A program made the position numbers and the translations under genes. The notes beneath the pieces were generated by a model that was given only the letters and a program-made list of their open reading frames with translations, searched no databases and was not told the DNA's origin. Below, one piece after another: positions 11,750-25,439 of a stretch of DNA of 64,000 bases; position 1 is the stretch's first letter, and the number at the start of each line of letters is the position of its first letter. Source of the stretch: Molossus alvarezi (Eukaryota > Chordata > Mammalia > Chiroptera > Molossidae); assembly GCA_037176705.1 (NCBI GenBank), contig CM073895.1, forward strand, positions 106,342,551 through 106,406,550, in the 5' to 3' direction.

Positions 11750-13710
11750 ATACTTGGAAAAAGTTTGGTTTCTGCTGTAGCAGTTGGTTTCACATGATTC
11801 TTACTCAGAACAGTGAAGCAACGTATGTCCAAGACTGAATCAATGGAAAGATTGATAACTACTGGTGTCACACATGTGCATTCTTGAAGCAGTGAAACTG
11901 AACACATCTACAGTGATGAAGTTGAAACATTGGTTGTCTCCATGCAAGGAGTAAATCCATGAATTGGAAGACACTGACAATACCAAGGGTTTTTCACATT
12001 GAACATCTCTGTGAATGAGAACAAGAGGAGTGTTCTAGAGAAAATGCACTTGTGCAGTGGACCTGGGTATCCATTTCAATTACTTACACACTAACTATGC
12101 CCGGTGTGCAGGGCATACTTTACATTGGAGTGTCAAACAGTGTTGTAAGTAAATGCAGGTGTCTGCCTTCTTTCCTATGTGACCAAGAAGGCAACCTGTA
12201 CTAGTTGATGAGGCAGCCTTTCCACATACTACCTTTTAGCCCTGCATATGTGTTGTTTGCCTGGGAGTGTCTATGAGTCATCTTGATATCCAACAAAGGT
12301 TGGGCTGCAGAAATCAAACACATTGGTTAGGGCAATGTTCAGGTCATGGAAATCTATACCCTATTCAGTTCTACACACATTCTTTAAAGTTGTGACCGAA
12401 TGAATCAGTGTCATTCTTGGATCCATCATACATTTCACTGTTTGTACCGATTTCCTCAAACAACATAAGGAGTAGATACCTGTTTTCTCCTGAGAATTCA
12501 AAGTAAACGCTTTCCATCATTGTGAAATGCTGGAATTGTACCTTGTTCATGAATGGAATCTCCCGAACCTATCTTTCTAATTCCCTGTGACAAATTCAGC
12601 CTATTTCTTGATAACTGACAAGTACTCAATCCCCTTATTCCAGCCATTAGAACAAAAAAGGGATCAATTTAAAAGAGGGACTGTCAGTCTTTGAACAATG
12701 GTCATGGATTCACTTGTTTCAAGACTATTTCCCCGAAGAACCTATGGGAATACACTGGCATAGTCAAAAGTGTTCATGACTGGTGTTCTTTCTGTGCAGA
12801 ATAATAGAATAACATTCAGTTCAAGAGCAGAATGGAAACCTTAATACGGATGCAGTGTCCAATGGACTGTTCAGTGGCTCCCTGTTCAAAGAACTGTGTT
12901 CCAATAGACAACCTTCTTCAAATAATATCCAAATATTGAGAAAAAGATTCTAGGGCTATACCCGCTTCACACGAAATGGAACCACCACTGTTGTTCAGTT
13001 TTTCAGATTACGTGTTCTTAGTACAGTTGTGGAAAGTATTGATTTAAGGAAATGTGGCTACCTGACTCTTGATAGGTCCTTAGATATACTTTTCTCTCTA
13101 GTTTGATTGTAGGAGAGTGTATACAAACCAAACATATTCCAAATGAACTGTGTCAGAACTCTTCACTTCAGTGGCACCAAAGTCACTTCCATAAAGCCTA
13201 GAGCGTGAGGATCCTCAAAGCATATGTTGTTTTGGTTAAGTGTTTAAGAAATGTCCATTTGTAAAGGTGGAATCACACTTAAACTTCGCAGAGTAAGTTT
13301 CTTTCCCTTGTTCCAGACTAAGAGATACAAGACTTGCTGGTGCAGTCTTAAATATACTGAACTATGGGCAAAACTCTGTGAGAGCCAGGGGCCACATTCA
13401 CACAGTGGCATGTTTTTCCCTGGCAAGTTAAGTACCTTTGCAGGGAAAGTGTGAACAAACATGTTCTAGTCAAACAACTGTTGCAATGAATGAATATTTC
13501 CATTTGGGTTAAGTGAATGCACAGATCTTGAGTAACATGAACACTTTAACGTACATTCTCCTCGTTTTATAGGGAGATCCAGTCATATCATGGAAAGAAC
13601 CACTAGGACAGGGCACACTTATGTGTAGAATCAAAAGTTATCCCTTTTTGTGTTCTGTGTTGTTCATGGTTTCAAAGATTGCATCGTCTTGAAGCCCATT
13701 TTTGAAGGCG
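11750..13710 (+). repeat. Monomer 7, type C, undeleted
   Basis: Carries the type C marks but keeps the 18 bp missing from monomers 3, 10 and 12, so its CENP-B-like site is intact. It therefore represents the state from which the deletion arose. Confidence 0.95.
12960..12976 (-). other. CENP-B-box-like site, monomer 7 (intact)
   Basis: Identical to the first site. A type C monomer that kept it. Confidence 0.75.
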
Positions 13711-13830
13711 ATACTTGGAAAAAGTTTGGTTTCTGCTGTAGCAGTTGGTTTCACATGATTCTTACTCAGAACAGTTCACCAACGTATGGCCACGACTGAA
13801 TCAATGGAAAGATTGATAACTACTGGTGTC

Positions 13831-13910
13831 ACACATGTGCATTCTTGAAGCAGTGAAACTGAACACCTCTACAGTGATGAAGTTGAAACATTGGTTGTCT
13901 CCATGCAAGG
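13831..13910 (+). other. Type C conversion-like patch in a type D monomer
   Basis: Within monomer 8 this stretch has the C states CACACATGTGCATTC, GATGAAGTTGAAAC and CATGCAAGG. Flanks are D-like (CAGTTCACCAACG to the left, CTTCCTTCCTTTG to the right). It has a private CACCTCTAC. Confidence 0.65.
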
Positions 13911-14921
13911 AGTAAATCCATGAATTGGAAGACACTGACAATACCAAGGGTTTTTCACATTGAACATCTCTGTGAATGAGAACAAGAGGAGTGTTCTAGA
14001 GAAAATGCACTTGTGCAGTGGACCTGGGTATCCATTTCAATTACTTACACACTAACTATGCCCGGTGTGCAGGGCATACTTTACATTGGAGTGTCAAACA
14101 GTGTTGTAAGTAAATGCAGGTGTCTGCCTTCCTTCCTTTGTGACCAGGAAAGTCAACCTGTACTAGTTGATGAGGCAGCCTTTCCACATACTACCTTTTA
14201 GCCCTGCATATGTGTTGTTTGCCTGCGAGTGTCTATGAGTCATCTTGATATCCAACAAAGGCTGGGCTGCAGAAATCAAACACATTGGTTAGGGCAATGT
14301 TCAGGTCATGGAAACCTATACCCTATTCAGTTCTACACACATTCTTTAAAGTTGTGACCGAATGAATCAGTGTCATTCTTGGATCCATCATACATTTCAC
14401 TGTTTGGACCGATTCCCTCAAACAACATAAGGAGTAGATACCTGTTTTCTCCTGAGAATTCAAAGTAAACGCTTTCCATCATTGTGAAATGCTGGAATTG
14501 TACCTTGTTCATGAATGGAATCTCCCGAACCTATCTTTCTAATTCCCTGTGACAAATTCAGCCTATTTCTTGATAACTGACATGTACTCAATCCCCTTAT
14601 TCCAGCCATTAGAACAAAAAAGGGATCAATTTAAAAGAGCGAGTGTCAGTCTTTGAACAATGGTCATGGATTCACTTGTTTCAAGACTATTTCCCCGAAG
14701 ATCCCATGGGAATACACAGGCATAGTCAAAAGTGTTCATGACTGGTGTTCTTTCTGTGCTGAATAATAGAATAACATTCAGTTCAAGAGCAGAATGGAAA
14801 CCTTAATACGGTTGCAGTGTCCAATGGAGTGTTCAGTGGCTCCCTGTTCAAAGAACTGTGTTCCAATAGACAACCTTCTTCAAATAATATCCAAATATTG
14901 AGAAAAAGATTCTAGGGCTAT

Positions 14922-14938
14922 ACCCGCTTCACACGAAA
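14922..14938 (-). other. CENP-B-box-like site, monomer 8 (intact)
   Basis: Identical to the first site. Confidence 0.75.
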
Positions 14939-15671
14939 TGGAACCACCACTGTTGTTCAGTTTTTCAGATTACATGTTCTTAGTACAGTTGTGGAAAGTA
15001 TTGATTTAAGGAAATGTGGCTACCTGACTCTTGATAGGTCCTTAGATATACTTTTCACTCTAGTTTGATTGTAGGAGAGTGTATACAAACCAAACGTATT
15101 CCAAATGAACTGTGTTAGAACTCTTCACTTCAGTGGCACCAAAGTCACTTCCATGAAGCCTAGAGCGTGAGGATCCTCAAAGCATATGTTGTTTTGGTTA
15201 AGTGTTTAAGAAATGTCCATTTGTAAAGGTGGAATCACACTTAAACTTCGCAGAGTAAGTTTCTTTCCCTTGTTCCAGACTAAGAGATACAAGACTTGCT
15301 GGTGCAGTCTTGGATATACTGAACTATGGGCAAAACTCTGTGAGAGCCAGGGCCACATTCACTCAGTGGCATGTTTCTCCCAGGGAAGTTAATTACCTTT
15401 GCAGGGAAAGTGTGAACAAACATGTTCTAGTCAAACAACTGTTGGAATGAATGAATATCTCCATTTGGGTTAAGTGAATGCACAGATCTTGAGTAACATG
15501 AACACTTTGACGTACATTCTCCTCGTTTTATAGGGAGATCCAGTCATATCATGGAAAGAACCACTAGGACAGGGCACACTTATGTGTAGAATCAAAAGTT
15601 ATCCCTTTTTGTGTTCTGTGTTGTTCATGGTTTCAAAGATTGCATCGTCTTGAAGCCCATTTTTGAAGGCG

Positions 15672-17632
15672 ATACTTGGAAAAAGTTTGGTTTCTGCTGT
15701 AGCAGTTGGTTTCACATGATTCTTACTCAGAACAGTTCACCAACGTATGGCCACGACTGAATCAATGGAAAGATTGATAACTACTGGTGTCACGTATGTG
15801 CATACTTGAAGCAGTGAAACTGAACACATCTACAGTGATTTAGTTGAAGCATTGGTTGTCTCCATGCAAGGAGTAAATCCATGAATTGGAAGACACTGAC
15901 AATACCAAGGGTTTTTCACATTGAACATCTCTGTGAATGAGAACAAGAGGAGTGTTCTAGAGAAAATGCACTTGTGCAGTGGACCTGGGTATCCATTTCA
16001 ATTACTTACACACTAACTATGCCCGGTGTGCAGGGCATACTTTACATTGGAGTGTCAAACAGTGTTGTAAGTAAATGCAGGTGTCTGCCTTCCTTCCTTT
16101 GTGACCAGGAAAGTCAACCTGTACTAGTTGATGAGGCAGCCTTTCCACATACTACCTTTTAGCCCTGCATATGTGTTGTTTGCCTGCGAGTGTCTATGAG
16201 TCATCTTGATATCCAACAAAGGCTGGGCTGCAGAAATCAAACACATTGGTTAGGGCAATGTTCAGGTCATGGAAATCTATACCCTATTCAGTTCTACACA
16301 CATTCTTTAAAGTTGTGACCGAATGAATCAGTGTCATTCTTGGATCCATCATACATTTCACTGTTTGGACCAATTCCCTCAAACAACATAAGGAGTAGAT
16401 ACCTGTTTTCTCCTGAGAATTCAAAGTAAACGCTTTCCATCATTGTGAAATGCTGGAATTGTACCTTGTTCATGAATGGAATCTCCCGAACCTATCTTTC
16501 TAATTCCCTGTGACAAATTCAGCCTATTTCTTGATAACTGACATGTACTCAATCCCCTTATTCCAGCCATTAGAACAAAAAAGGGATCAATTTAAAAGAG
16601 CGAGTGTCAGTCTTTGAACAATGGTCATGGATTCCCTTGTTTCAAGACTATTTCCCCGAAGATCCCATGGGAATACACAGGCATAGTCAAAAGTGTTCAT
16701 GACTGGTGTTCTTTCTGTGCTGAATAATAGAATAACATTCAGTTCAAGAGCAGAATGGAAACCTTAATACGGTTGCAGTGTCCAATGGAGTGTTCAGTGG
16801 CTCCCTGTTCAAAGAACTGTGTTCCAATAGACCACCTTCTTCAAATAATATCCAAATATTGAGAAAAAGATTCTAGGGCTATACCCGCTTCACACGAAAT
16901 GGAACCACCACTGTTGTTCAGTTTTTCAGATTACATGTTCTTAGTACAGTTGTGGAAAGTATTGATTTAAGGAAATGTGGCTACCTGACTATTGATAGGT
17001 CCTTAGATATACTTTTCACTCTAGTTTGATTGTAGGAGAGTGTATACAAACCAAACGTATTCCAAATGAACTGTGTTAGAACTCTTCACTTCAGTGGCAC
17101 CAAAGTCACTTCCATGAAGCCTAGAGCGTGAGGATCCTCAAAGCATCTGTTGTTCTGGTTAAGTGTTTAAGAAATGTCCATTTGTAAAGGTGGAATCACA
17201 CTTAAACTTCGCAGAGTAAGTTTCTTTCCCTTGTTCCAGACTAAGAGATACAAGACTTGCTGGTGCAGTCTTGGATATACTGAACTATGGGCAAAACTCT
17301 GTGAGAGCCAGGGCCACATTCACTCAGTGGCATGTTTCTCCCAGGGAAGTTAATTACCTTTGCAGGGAAAGTGTGAACAAACATGTTCTAGTCAAACAAC
17401 TGTTGGAATGAATGAATATCTCCATTTGGGTTAAGTGAATGCACAGATCTTGAGTAACATGAACACTTTAACGTACATTCTCCTCGTTTTATAGGGAGAT
17501 CCAGTCATATCATAGAAAGAACAACTAGGACAGAGCACACTTATGTGTAGAATCAAAAGTTATCCCCTTTTGTGTTCTGTGTTGTTCTTGGTTTCAAAGA
17601 TTGCATCGTCTTGAAGCCCATTTTTGAAGGCG
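15672..17632 (+). repeat. Monomer 9, A-like
   Basis: Ends like type A (CTGTTGTTCTGG, CATAGAAAG, GTTCTTGG) but lacks GACCGAAAG, CCATTGG and ACATGTTGTT. Private changes: GACCACCTTC near 16831 and GACTATTG near 16987. Site intact. Confidence 0.95.
16883..16899 (-). other. CENP-B-box-like site, monomer 9 (intact)
   Basis: Identical to the first site. Confidence 0.75.
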
Positions 17633-19575
17633 ATACTTGGAGAAAGTTTGGTTTCTGCTGTAGCAGTTGGTTTCACATGATTCTTACTCAGAACAGTTCA
17701 CCAACGTATGGCCACGACTGAATCAATGGAAAGATTGATAACTACTGGTGTCACACATGTGCATTCTTGAAGCAGTGAAACTGAACACATCTACAGTGAT
17801 TTAGTTGAAGCATTGGTTGTCTCCATGCAAGGAGTAAATCCATGAATTGGAAGACACTGACAATACCAAGGGTTTTTCACATTGAACATCTCTGTGAATG
17901 AGAACAAGAGGAGTGTTCTAGAGAAAATGCACTTGTGCAGTGGACCTGGGTATCCATTTCAATTACTTACACACTAACTATGCCCGGTGTGCAGGGCATA
18001 CTTTACATTGGAGTGTCAAACAGTGTTGTAAGTAAATGCAGGTGTCTGCCTTCTTTCCTATGTGACCAAGAAGGCAACCTGTACTAGTTGATGAGGCAGC
18101 CTTTCCACATACTACCTTTTAGCCCTGCATAGGTGTTGTTTGCCTGGGAGTGTCTATGAGTCATCTTGATATCCAACAAAGGTTGGGCTGCAGAAATCAA
18201 ACACATTGGTTAGGGCAATGTTCAGGTCATGGAAATCTATACCCTATTCAGTTCTACACACATTCTTTAAAGTTGTGACCGAATGAATCAGTGTCATTCT
18301 TGGATCCATCATACATTTCACTGTTTGTACTGATTTCCTCAAACAACATAAGGAGTAGATACCTGTTTTCTCCTGAGAATTCAAAGTAAACGCTTTCCAT
18401 CATTGTGAAATGCTGGAATTGTACCTTGTTCATGAATGGAATCTCCCGAACCTATCTTTCTAATTCCCTGTGACAAATTCAGCCTATTTCTTGATAACTG
18501 ACAAGTACTCAATCCCCTTATTCCAGCCATTAGAACAAAAAAGGGATCAATTTAAAAGAGGGACTGTCAGTCTTTGAACAATGGTCATGGATTCACTTGT
18601 TTCAAGACTATTTCCCCGAAGAACCTATGGGAATACACTGGCATAGTCAAAAGGTTTCATGACTGGTGTTCTTTCTGTGCAGAATAATAGAATAACATTC
18701 AGTTCAAGAGCAGAATGGAAACCTTAATACGGATGCAGTGTCCAATGGACTGTTCAGTGGCTCCCTGTTCAAAGAACTGTGTTCCAATAGACAACCTTCT
18801 TCAAATAATATCCAAATATTGAGAAAAAGATTCACACGAAATGGAACCACCACTGTTGTTCAGTTTTTCAGATTACGTGTTCTTAGTACAGTTGTGGAAA
18901 GTATTGATTTAAGGAAATGTGGCTACCTGACTCTTGATAGGTCCTTAGATATACTTTTCTCTCTAGTTTGATTGTAGGAGAGTGTATACAAACCAAACAT
19001 ATTCCAAATGAACTGTGTCAGAACTCTTCACTTCAGTGGCACCAAAGTCACTTCCATAAAGCCTAGAGCGTGAGGATCCTCAAAGCATATGTTGTTTTGG
19101 TTAAGTGTTTAAGAAATGTCCATTTGTAAAGGTGGAATCACACTTAAACTTCGCAGAGTAAGTTTCTTTCCCTTGTTCCAGACTAAGAGATACAAGACTT
19201 GCTGGTGCAGTCTTGGATATACTGAACTATGGGCAAAACTCTGTGAGAGCCAGGGGCCACATTCACACAGTGGCATGTTTTTCCCTGGCAAGTTAAGTAC
19301 CTTTGCAGGGAAAGTGTGAACAAACATGTTCTAGTCAAACAACTGTTGCAATGAATGAATATTTCCATTTGGGTTAAGTGAATGCACAGATCTTGAGTAA
19401 CATGAACACTTTAACGTACATTCTCCTCGTTTTATAGGGAGATCCAGTCATATCATGGAAAGAACCACTAGGACAGGGCACACTTATGTGTAGAATCAAA
19501 AGTTATCCCTTTTTGTGTTCTGTGTTGTTCTTGGTTTCAAAGATTGCATCGTCTTGAAGCCCATTTTTGAAGGCG
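17633..19575 (+). repeat. Monomer 10, B/C chimera, 18-bp deletion
   Basis: Begins B-like (GGAGAAAG, CAGTTCACCAACG), becomes C-type by about 18050 (CCAAGAAGGCAAC, GCATAGGTG, TGTACTGATTTCC), and ends with GTTCTTGG. 1943 bp. The CENP-B-like site is lost through the same deletion as monomer 3. Confidence 0.95.
18831..18841 (-). other. CENP-B-box-like site remnant, monomer 10 (deleted)
   Basis: Same 18-bp deletion and same remnant as in monomer 3. Confidence 0.75.
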
Positions 19576-21536
19576 ATACTTGGAGAAAGTTTGGTTTCTG
19601 CTGTAGCAGTTGGTTTCACATGATTCTTACTCAGAACAGTTCACCAACGTATGGCCACGACTGAATCAATGGAAAGATTGATAACTACTGGTGTCACCTA
19701 TGTGCATACTTGAAGCAGTGAAACTGAACACATCTACAGTGATTTAGTTGAAGCATTGGTTGTCTCCATGCAAGGAGTAAATCCATGAATTGGAAGACAC
19801 TGACAATACCAAGGGTTTTTCACATTGAACATCTCTGTGAATGAGAACAAGAGGAGTGTTCTAGAGAAAATGCACTTGTGCAGTGGACCTGGGTATCCAT
19901 TTCAATTAAGTACACACTAACTATGCCCGGTGTGCAGGGCATACTTTACATTGGAGTGTCAAACAGTGTTGTAAGTAAATGCAGGTGTCTACCTTCATTC
20001 CTATGTGACCAGGAAAGTCAACCTGTACTAGTTGATGAGGCAGCCTTTCCACATACTACCTTTTAGCCCTGCATATGTGTGTTTGCCTGGAAGTTTCTAT
20101 GAGTCATCTTGATATCCAACAAAGGCTGGGCTGCAGAAATCAAACACATTGGTTAGGGCAATGTTCAGGTCATGGAAATCTATACCCTATTCAGTTCTAC
20201 ACACATTCTTTAAAGTTGTGACCGAATGAATCAGTGTCATTCTTGGATCCATCATACATTTCACTGTTTGGACCAATTCCCTCAAACAACATAAGGAGTA
20301 GATACCTGTTTTCTCCTGAGAATTCAAAGTAAACGCTTTCCATCATTGTGAAATGCTGGAATTGTACCTTGTTCATGAATGGAATCTCCCGAACCTATCT
20401 TTCTAATTCCCTGTGACAAATTCAGCCTATTTCTTGATAACTGACATGTACTCAATCCCCTTATTCCAGCCATTAGAACAAAAAAGGGATCAATTTAAAA
20501 GAGCGAGTGTCAGTCTTTGAACAATGGTCATGGATTCCCTTGTTTCAAGACTATTTCCCCGAAGATCCCATGGGAATACACAGGCATAGTCAAAAGTGTT
20601 CATGACTGGTGTTCTTTCTGTGCTGAATAATAGAATAACATTCAGTTCAAGAGCAGAATGGAAACCTTAATACGGTTGCAGTGTCCAATGGAGTGTTCAG
20701 TGGCTCCCTGTTCAAAGAACTGTGTTCCAATAGACAACCTTCTTCAAATAATATCCAAATATTGAGAAAAAGATTCTAGGGCTATACCCGCTTCACACGA
20801 AATGGAACCACCACTGTTGTTCAGTTTTTCAGTATACATGTTCTTAGTACAGTTGTGGAAAGTATTGATTTAAGGAAATGTGGCTACCTGACTCTTGATA
20901 GGTCCTTAGATATACTTTTCACTCTAGTTTGATTGTAGGAGAGTGTATACAAACCAAACGTATTCCAAATGAACTGTGTCAGAACTCTTCACTTCAGTGG
21001 CACCAAAGTCACTTCCATAAAGCCTAGAGCGTGAGGATCCTCAAAGCATATGTTGTTTTGGTTAAGTGTTTAAGAAATGTACATTTGTAAAGGTGGAATC
21101 ACACTTAAACTTCGCAGAGTAAGTTTCTTTCCCTTGTTCCAGACTAAGAGATACAAGACTTGCTGGTGCAGTCTTGGATATACTGAACTATGGGCAAAAC
21201 TCTGTGAGAGCCAGGGGCCACATTCACACAGTGGCATGTTTTTCCCTGGCAAGTTAAGTACCTTTGCAGGGAAAGTGTGAACAAACATGTTCTAGTCAAA
21301 CAACTGTTGCAATGAATGAATATTTCCATTTGGGTTAAGTGAATGCACAGATCTTGAGTAACATGAACACTTTAACGTACATTCTCCTCGTTTTATAGGG
21401 AGATCCAGTCATATCATGGAAAGAACCACTAGGACAGGGCACACTTATGTGTAGAATCAAAAGTTATCCCTTTTTGTGTTCTGTGTTGTTCATGGTTTCA
21501 AAGATTGGATCGTCTTGAAGCCCATTTTTGAAGGCG
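19576..21536 (+). repeat. Monomer 11, B-like chimera
   Basis: Has CAATTAAGTACAC near 19904 and GTGTGTTTGCC (1 bp shorter) near 20076, then the B mark CAGTATACATG, then C-like states from about 20979 (GTCAGAAC, CATAAAGCC, GTACATTTG). Site intact. Confidence 0.95.
20786..20802 (-). other. CENP-B-box-like site, monomer 11 (intact)
   Basis: Identical to the first site, lying between two deleted copies. Confidence 0.75.
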
Positions 21537-23479
21537 ATACTTGGAAAAAGTTTGGTTTCTGCTGTAGCAGTTGGTTTCACATGATTCTTACTCAGAACAG
21601 TGAAGCAACGTATGTCCAAGACTGAATCAATGGAAAGATTGATAACTACTGGTGTCACACATGTGCATTCTTGAAGCAGTGAAACTGAACACATCTACAG
21701 TGATGAAGTTGAAACATTGGTTGTCTCCATGCAAGGAGTAAATCCATGAATTGGAAGACACTGACAATACCAAGGGTTTTTCACATTGAACATCTCTGTG
21801 AATGAGAACAAGAGGAGTGTTCTAGAGAAAATGCACTTGTGCAGTGGACCTGGGTATCCATTTCAATTACTTACACACTAACTATGCCCGGTGTGCAGGG
21901 CATACTTTACATTGGAGTGTCAAACAGTGTTGTAAGTAAATGCAGGTGTCTGCCTTCTTTCCTATGTGACCAAGAAGGCAACCTGTACTAGTTGATGAGG
22001 CAGCCTTTCCACATACTACCTTTTAGCCCTGCATAGGTGTTGTTTGCCTGGGAGTGTCTATGAGTCATCTTGATATCCAACAAAGGTTGGGCTGCAGAAA
22101 TCAAACACATTGGTTAGGGCAATGTTCAGGTCATGGAAATCTATACCCTATTCAGTTCTACACACATTCTTTAAAGTTGTGACCGAATGAATCAGTGTCA
22201 TTCTTGGATCCATCATACATTTCACTGTTTGTACTGATTTCCTCAAACAACATAAGGAGTAGATACCTGTTTTCTCCTGAGAATTCAAAGTAAACGCTTT
22301 CCATCATTGTGAAATGCTGGAATTGTACCTTGTTCATGAATGGAATCTCCCGAACCTATCTTTCTAATTCCCTGTGACAAATTCAGCCTATTTCTTGATA
22401 ACTGACAAGTACTCAATCCCCTTATTCCAGCCATTAGAACAAAAAAGGGATCAATTTAAAAGAGGGACTGTCAGTCTTTGAACAATGGTCATGGATTCAC
22501 TTGTTTCAAGACTATTTCCCCGAAGAACCTATGGGAATACACTGGCATAGTCAAAAGGTTTCATGACTGGTGTTCTTTCTGTGCAGAATAATAGAATAAC
22601 ATTCAGTTCAAGAGCAGAATGGAAACCTTAATACGGATGCAGTGTCCAATGGACTGTTCAGTGGCTCCCTGTTCAAAGAACTGTGTTCCAATAGACAACC
22701 TTCTTCAAATAATATCCAAATATTGAGAAAAAGATTCACACGAAATGGAACCACCACTGTTGTTCAGTTTTTCAGATTACGTGTTCTTAGTACAGTTGTG
22801 GAAAGTATTGATTTAAGGAAATGTGGCTACCTGACTCTTGATAGGTCCTTAGATATACTTTTCTCTCTAGTTTGATTGTAGGAGAGTGTATACAAACCAA
22901 ACATATTCCAAATGAACTGTGTCAGAACTCTTCACTTCAGTGGCACCAAAGTCACTTCCATAAAGCCTAGAGCGTGAGGATCCTCAAAGCATATGTTGTT
23001 TTGGTTACGTGTTTAAGAAATGTCCATTTGTAAAGGTGGAATCACACTTAAACTTCGCAGAGTAAGTTTCTTTCCCTTGTTCCAGACTAAGAGATACAAG
23101 ACTTGCTGGTGCAGTCTTAAATATACTGAACTATGGGCAAAACTCTGTGAGAGCCAGGGGCCACATTCACACAGTGGCATGTTTTTCCCTGGCAAGTTAA
23201 GTACCTTTGCAGGGAAAGTGTGAACAAACATGTTCTAGTCAAACAACTGTTGCAATGAATGAATATTTCCATTTGGGTTAAGTGAATGCACAGATCTTGA
23301 GTAACATGAACACTTTAACGTACATTCTCCTCGTTTTATAGGGAGATCCAGTCATATCATGGAAAGAACCACTAGGACAGGGCACACTTATGTGTAGAAT
23401 CAAAAGTTATCCCTTTTTGTGTTCTGTGTTGTTCATGGTTTCAAAGATTGCATCGTCTTGAAGCCCATTTTTGAAGGCG
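21537..23479 (+). repeat. Monomer 12, type C, 18-bp deletion
   Basis: Nearly the same as monomer 3, including GGTTACGTG and CTTAAATATAC, but with GCATAGGTG. 1943 bp. CENP-B-like site lost. Confidence 0.95.
22735..22745 (-). other. CENP-B-box-like site remnant, monomer 12 (deleted)
   Basis: Same 18-bp deletion and same remnant as in monomer 3. Confidence 0.75.
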
Positions 23480-25439
23480 ATACTTGGAAAAAGTTTGGTT
23501 TCTGCTGTAGCAGTTGGTTTCACATGATTCTTACTCAGAACAGTTCACCAACGTATGGCCACGACTGAATCAATGGAAAGATTGATAACTACTGGTGTCA
23601 CGTATGTGCATACTTGAAGCAGTGAAACTGAACACATCTACAGTGATTTAGTTGAAGCATTGGTTGTCTCCATACAAGGAGTAAATCCATGAATTGGAAG
23701 ACACTGACAATACCAAGGGTTTTTCACATTGAACATCTCTGTGAATGAGAACAAGAGGAGTGTTCTAGAGAAAATGCACTTGTGCAGTGGTCCTGGGTAT
23801 CCATTTCAATTACTTACACACTAACTATGCCCGGTGTGCAGGGCATACTTTACATTGGAGTGTCAAACAGTGTTGTAAGTAAATGCAGGTGTCTGCCTTC
23901 CTTCCTTTGTGACCAGGAAAGTCAACCTGTACTAGTTGATGAGGCAGCCTTTCCACATACTACCTTTTAGCCCTGCATATGTGTTGTTTGCCTGCGAGTG
24001 TCTATGAGTCATCTTGATATCCAACAAAGGCTGGGCTGCAGAAATCAAACACATTGGTTAGGGCAATGTTCAGGTCATGGAAATCTATACCCTATTCAGT
24101 TCTACACACATTCTTTAAAGTTGTGACCGAATGAATCAGTGTCATTCTTGGATCCATCATACATTTCACTGTTTGGACCAATTCCCTCAAACAACATAAG
24201 GAGTAGATACCTGTTTTCTCCTGAGAATTCAAAGTAAACGCTTTCCATCATTGTGAAATGCTGGAATTGTACCTTGTTCATGAATGGAATCTCCCGAACC
24301 TATCTTTCTAATTCCCTGTGACAAATTCAGCCTATTTCTTGATAACTGACATGTACTCAATCCCCTTATTCCAGCCATTAGAACAAAAAAGGGATCAATT
24401 TAAAAGAGCGAGTGTCAGTCTTTGAACAATGGTCATGGATTCCCTTGTTTCAAGACTATTTCCCCGAAGATCCCATGGGAATACACAGGCATAGTCAAAA
24501 GTGTTCATGACTGGTGTTCTTTCTGTGCTGAATAATAGAATAACATTCAGTTCAAGAGCAGAATGGAAACCTTAATACGGTTGCAGTGTCCAATGGAGTG
24601 TTCAGTGGCTCCCTGTTCAAAGAACTGTGTTCCAATAGACAACCTTCTTCAAATAATATCCAAATATTGAGAAAAAGATTCTAGGGCTATACCCGCTTCA
24701 CACGAAATGGAACCACCACTGTTGTTCAGTTTTTCAGAACATGTTCTTAGTACAGTTGTGGAAAGTATTGATTTAAGGAAATGTGGCTACCTGACTCTTG
24801 ATAGGTCCTTAGATATACTTTTCTCTCTAGTTTGATTGTAGGAGAGTGTATACAAACCAAACATATTCCAAATGAACTGTGTCAGAACTCTTCACTTCAG
24901 TGGCACCAAAGTCACTTCCATAAAGCCTAGAGCGTGAGGATCCTCAAAGCATATGTTGTTTTGGTTACGTGTTTAAGAAATGTCCATTTGTAAAGGTGGA
25001 ATCACACTTAAACTTCGCAGAGTAAGTTTCTTTCCCTTGTTCCAGACTAAGAGATACAAGACTTGCTGGTGCAGTCTTAAATATACTGAACTATGGGCAA
25101 AACTCTGTGAGAGCCAGGGGCCACATTCACACAGTGGCATGTTTTTCCCTGGCAAGTTAAGTACCTTTGCAGGGAAAGTGTGAACAAACATGTTCTAGTC
25201 AAACAACTGTTGCAATGAATGAATATTTCCATTTGGGTTAAGTGAATGCACAGATCTTGAGTAACATGAACACTTTAACGTACATTCTCCTCGTTTTATA
25301 GGGAGATCCAGTCATATCATGGAAAGAACCACTAGGACAGGGCACACTTATGTGTAGAATCAAAAGTTATCCCTTTTTGTGTTCTGTGTTGTTCATGGTT
25401 TCAAAGATTGCATCGTCTTGAAGCCCATTTTTGAAGGCG
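23480..25439 (+). repeat. Monomer 13, D/C hybrid
   Basis: D-type (GTGGTCC) up to about 24735, then C-type as in monomer 12 (CTCTCTAG, CATAAAGCC, GGTTACGTG, CTTAAATATAC). At the switch GATTACATG is shortened by 2 bp to GAACATG. Site intact. Confidence 0.95.
24691..24707 (-). other. CENP-B-box-like site, monomer 13 (intact)
   Basis: Identical to the first site. It lies just left of the D/C switch. Confidence 0.75.

Larger units (their letters stand above)
7828..15671 (+). repeat. Higher-order repeat unit 2 (A-B-C-D)
   Basis: A 7844-bp repeat of the preceding four-monomer block. It differs in having an undeleted C monomer, a different 3' part of the B monomer, and a C-type patch in the D monomer. 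Confidence 0.75.
13711..15671 (+). repeat. Monomer 8, type D with C-type patch
   Basis: D-type overall (GAAACCTATA, GATTCACTTG, TTTGACGTAC), but about 13831-13910 reads as type C, with D-like states on both sides. Site intact. Confidence 0.95.
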
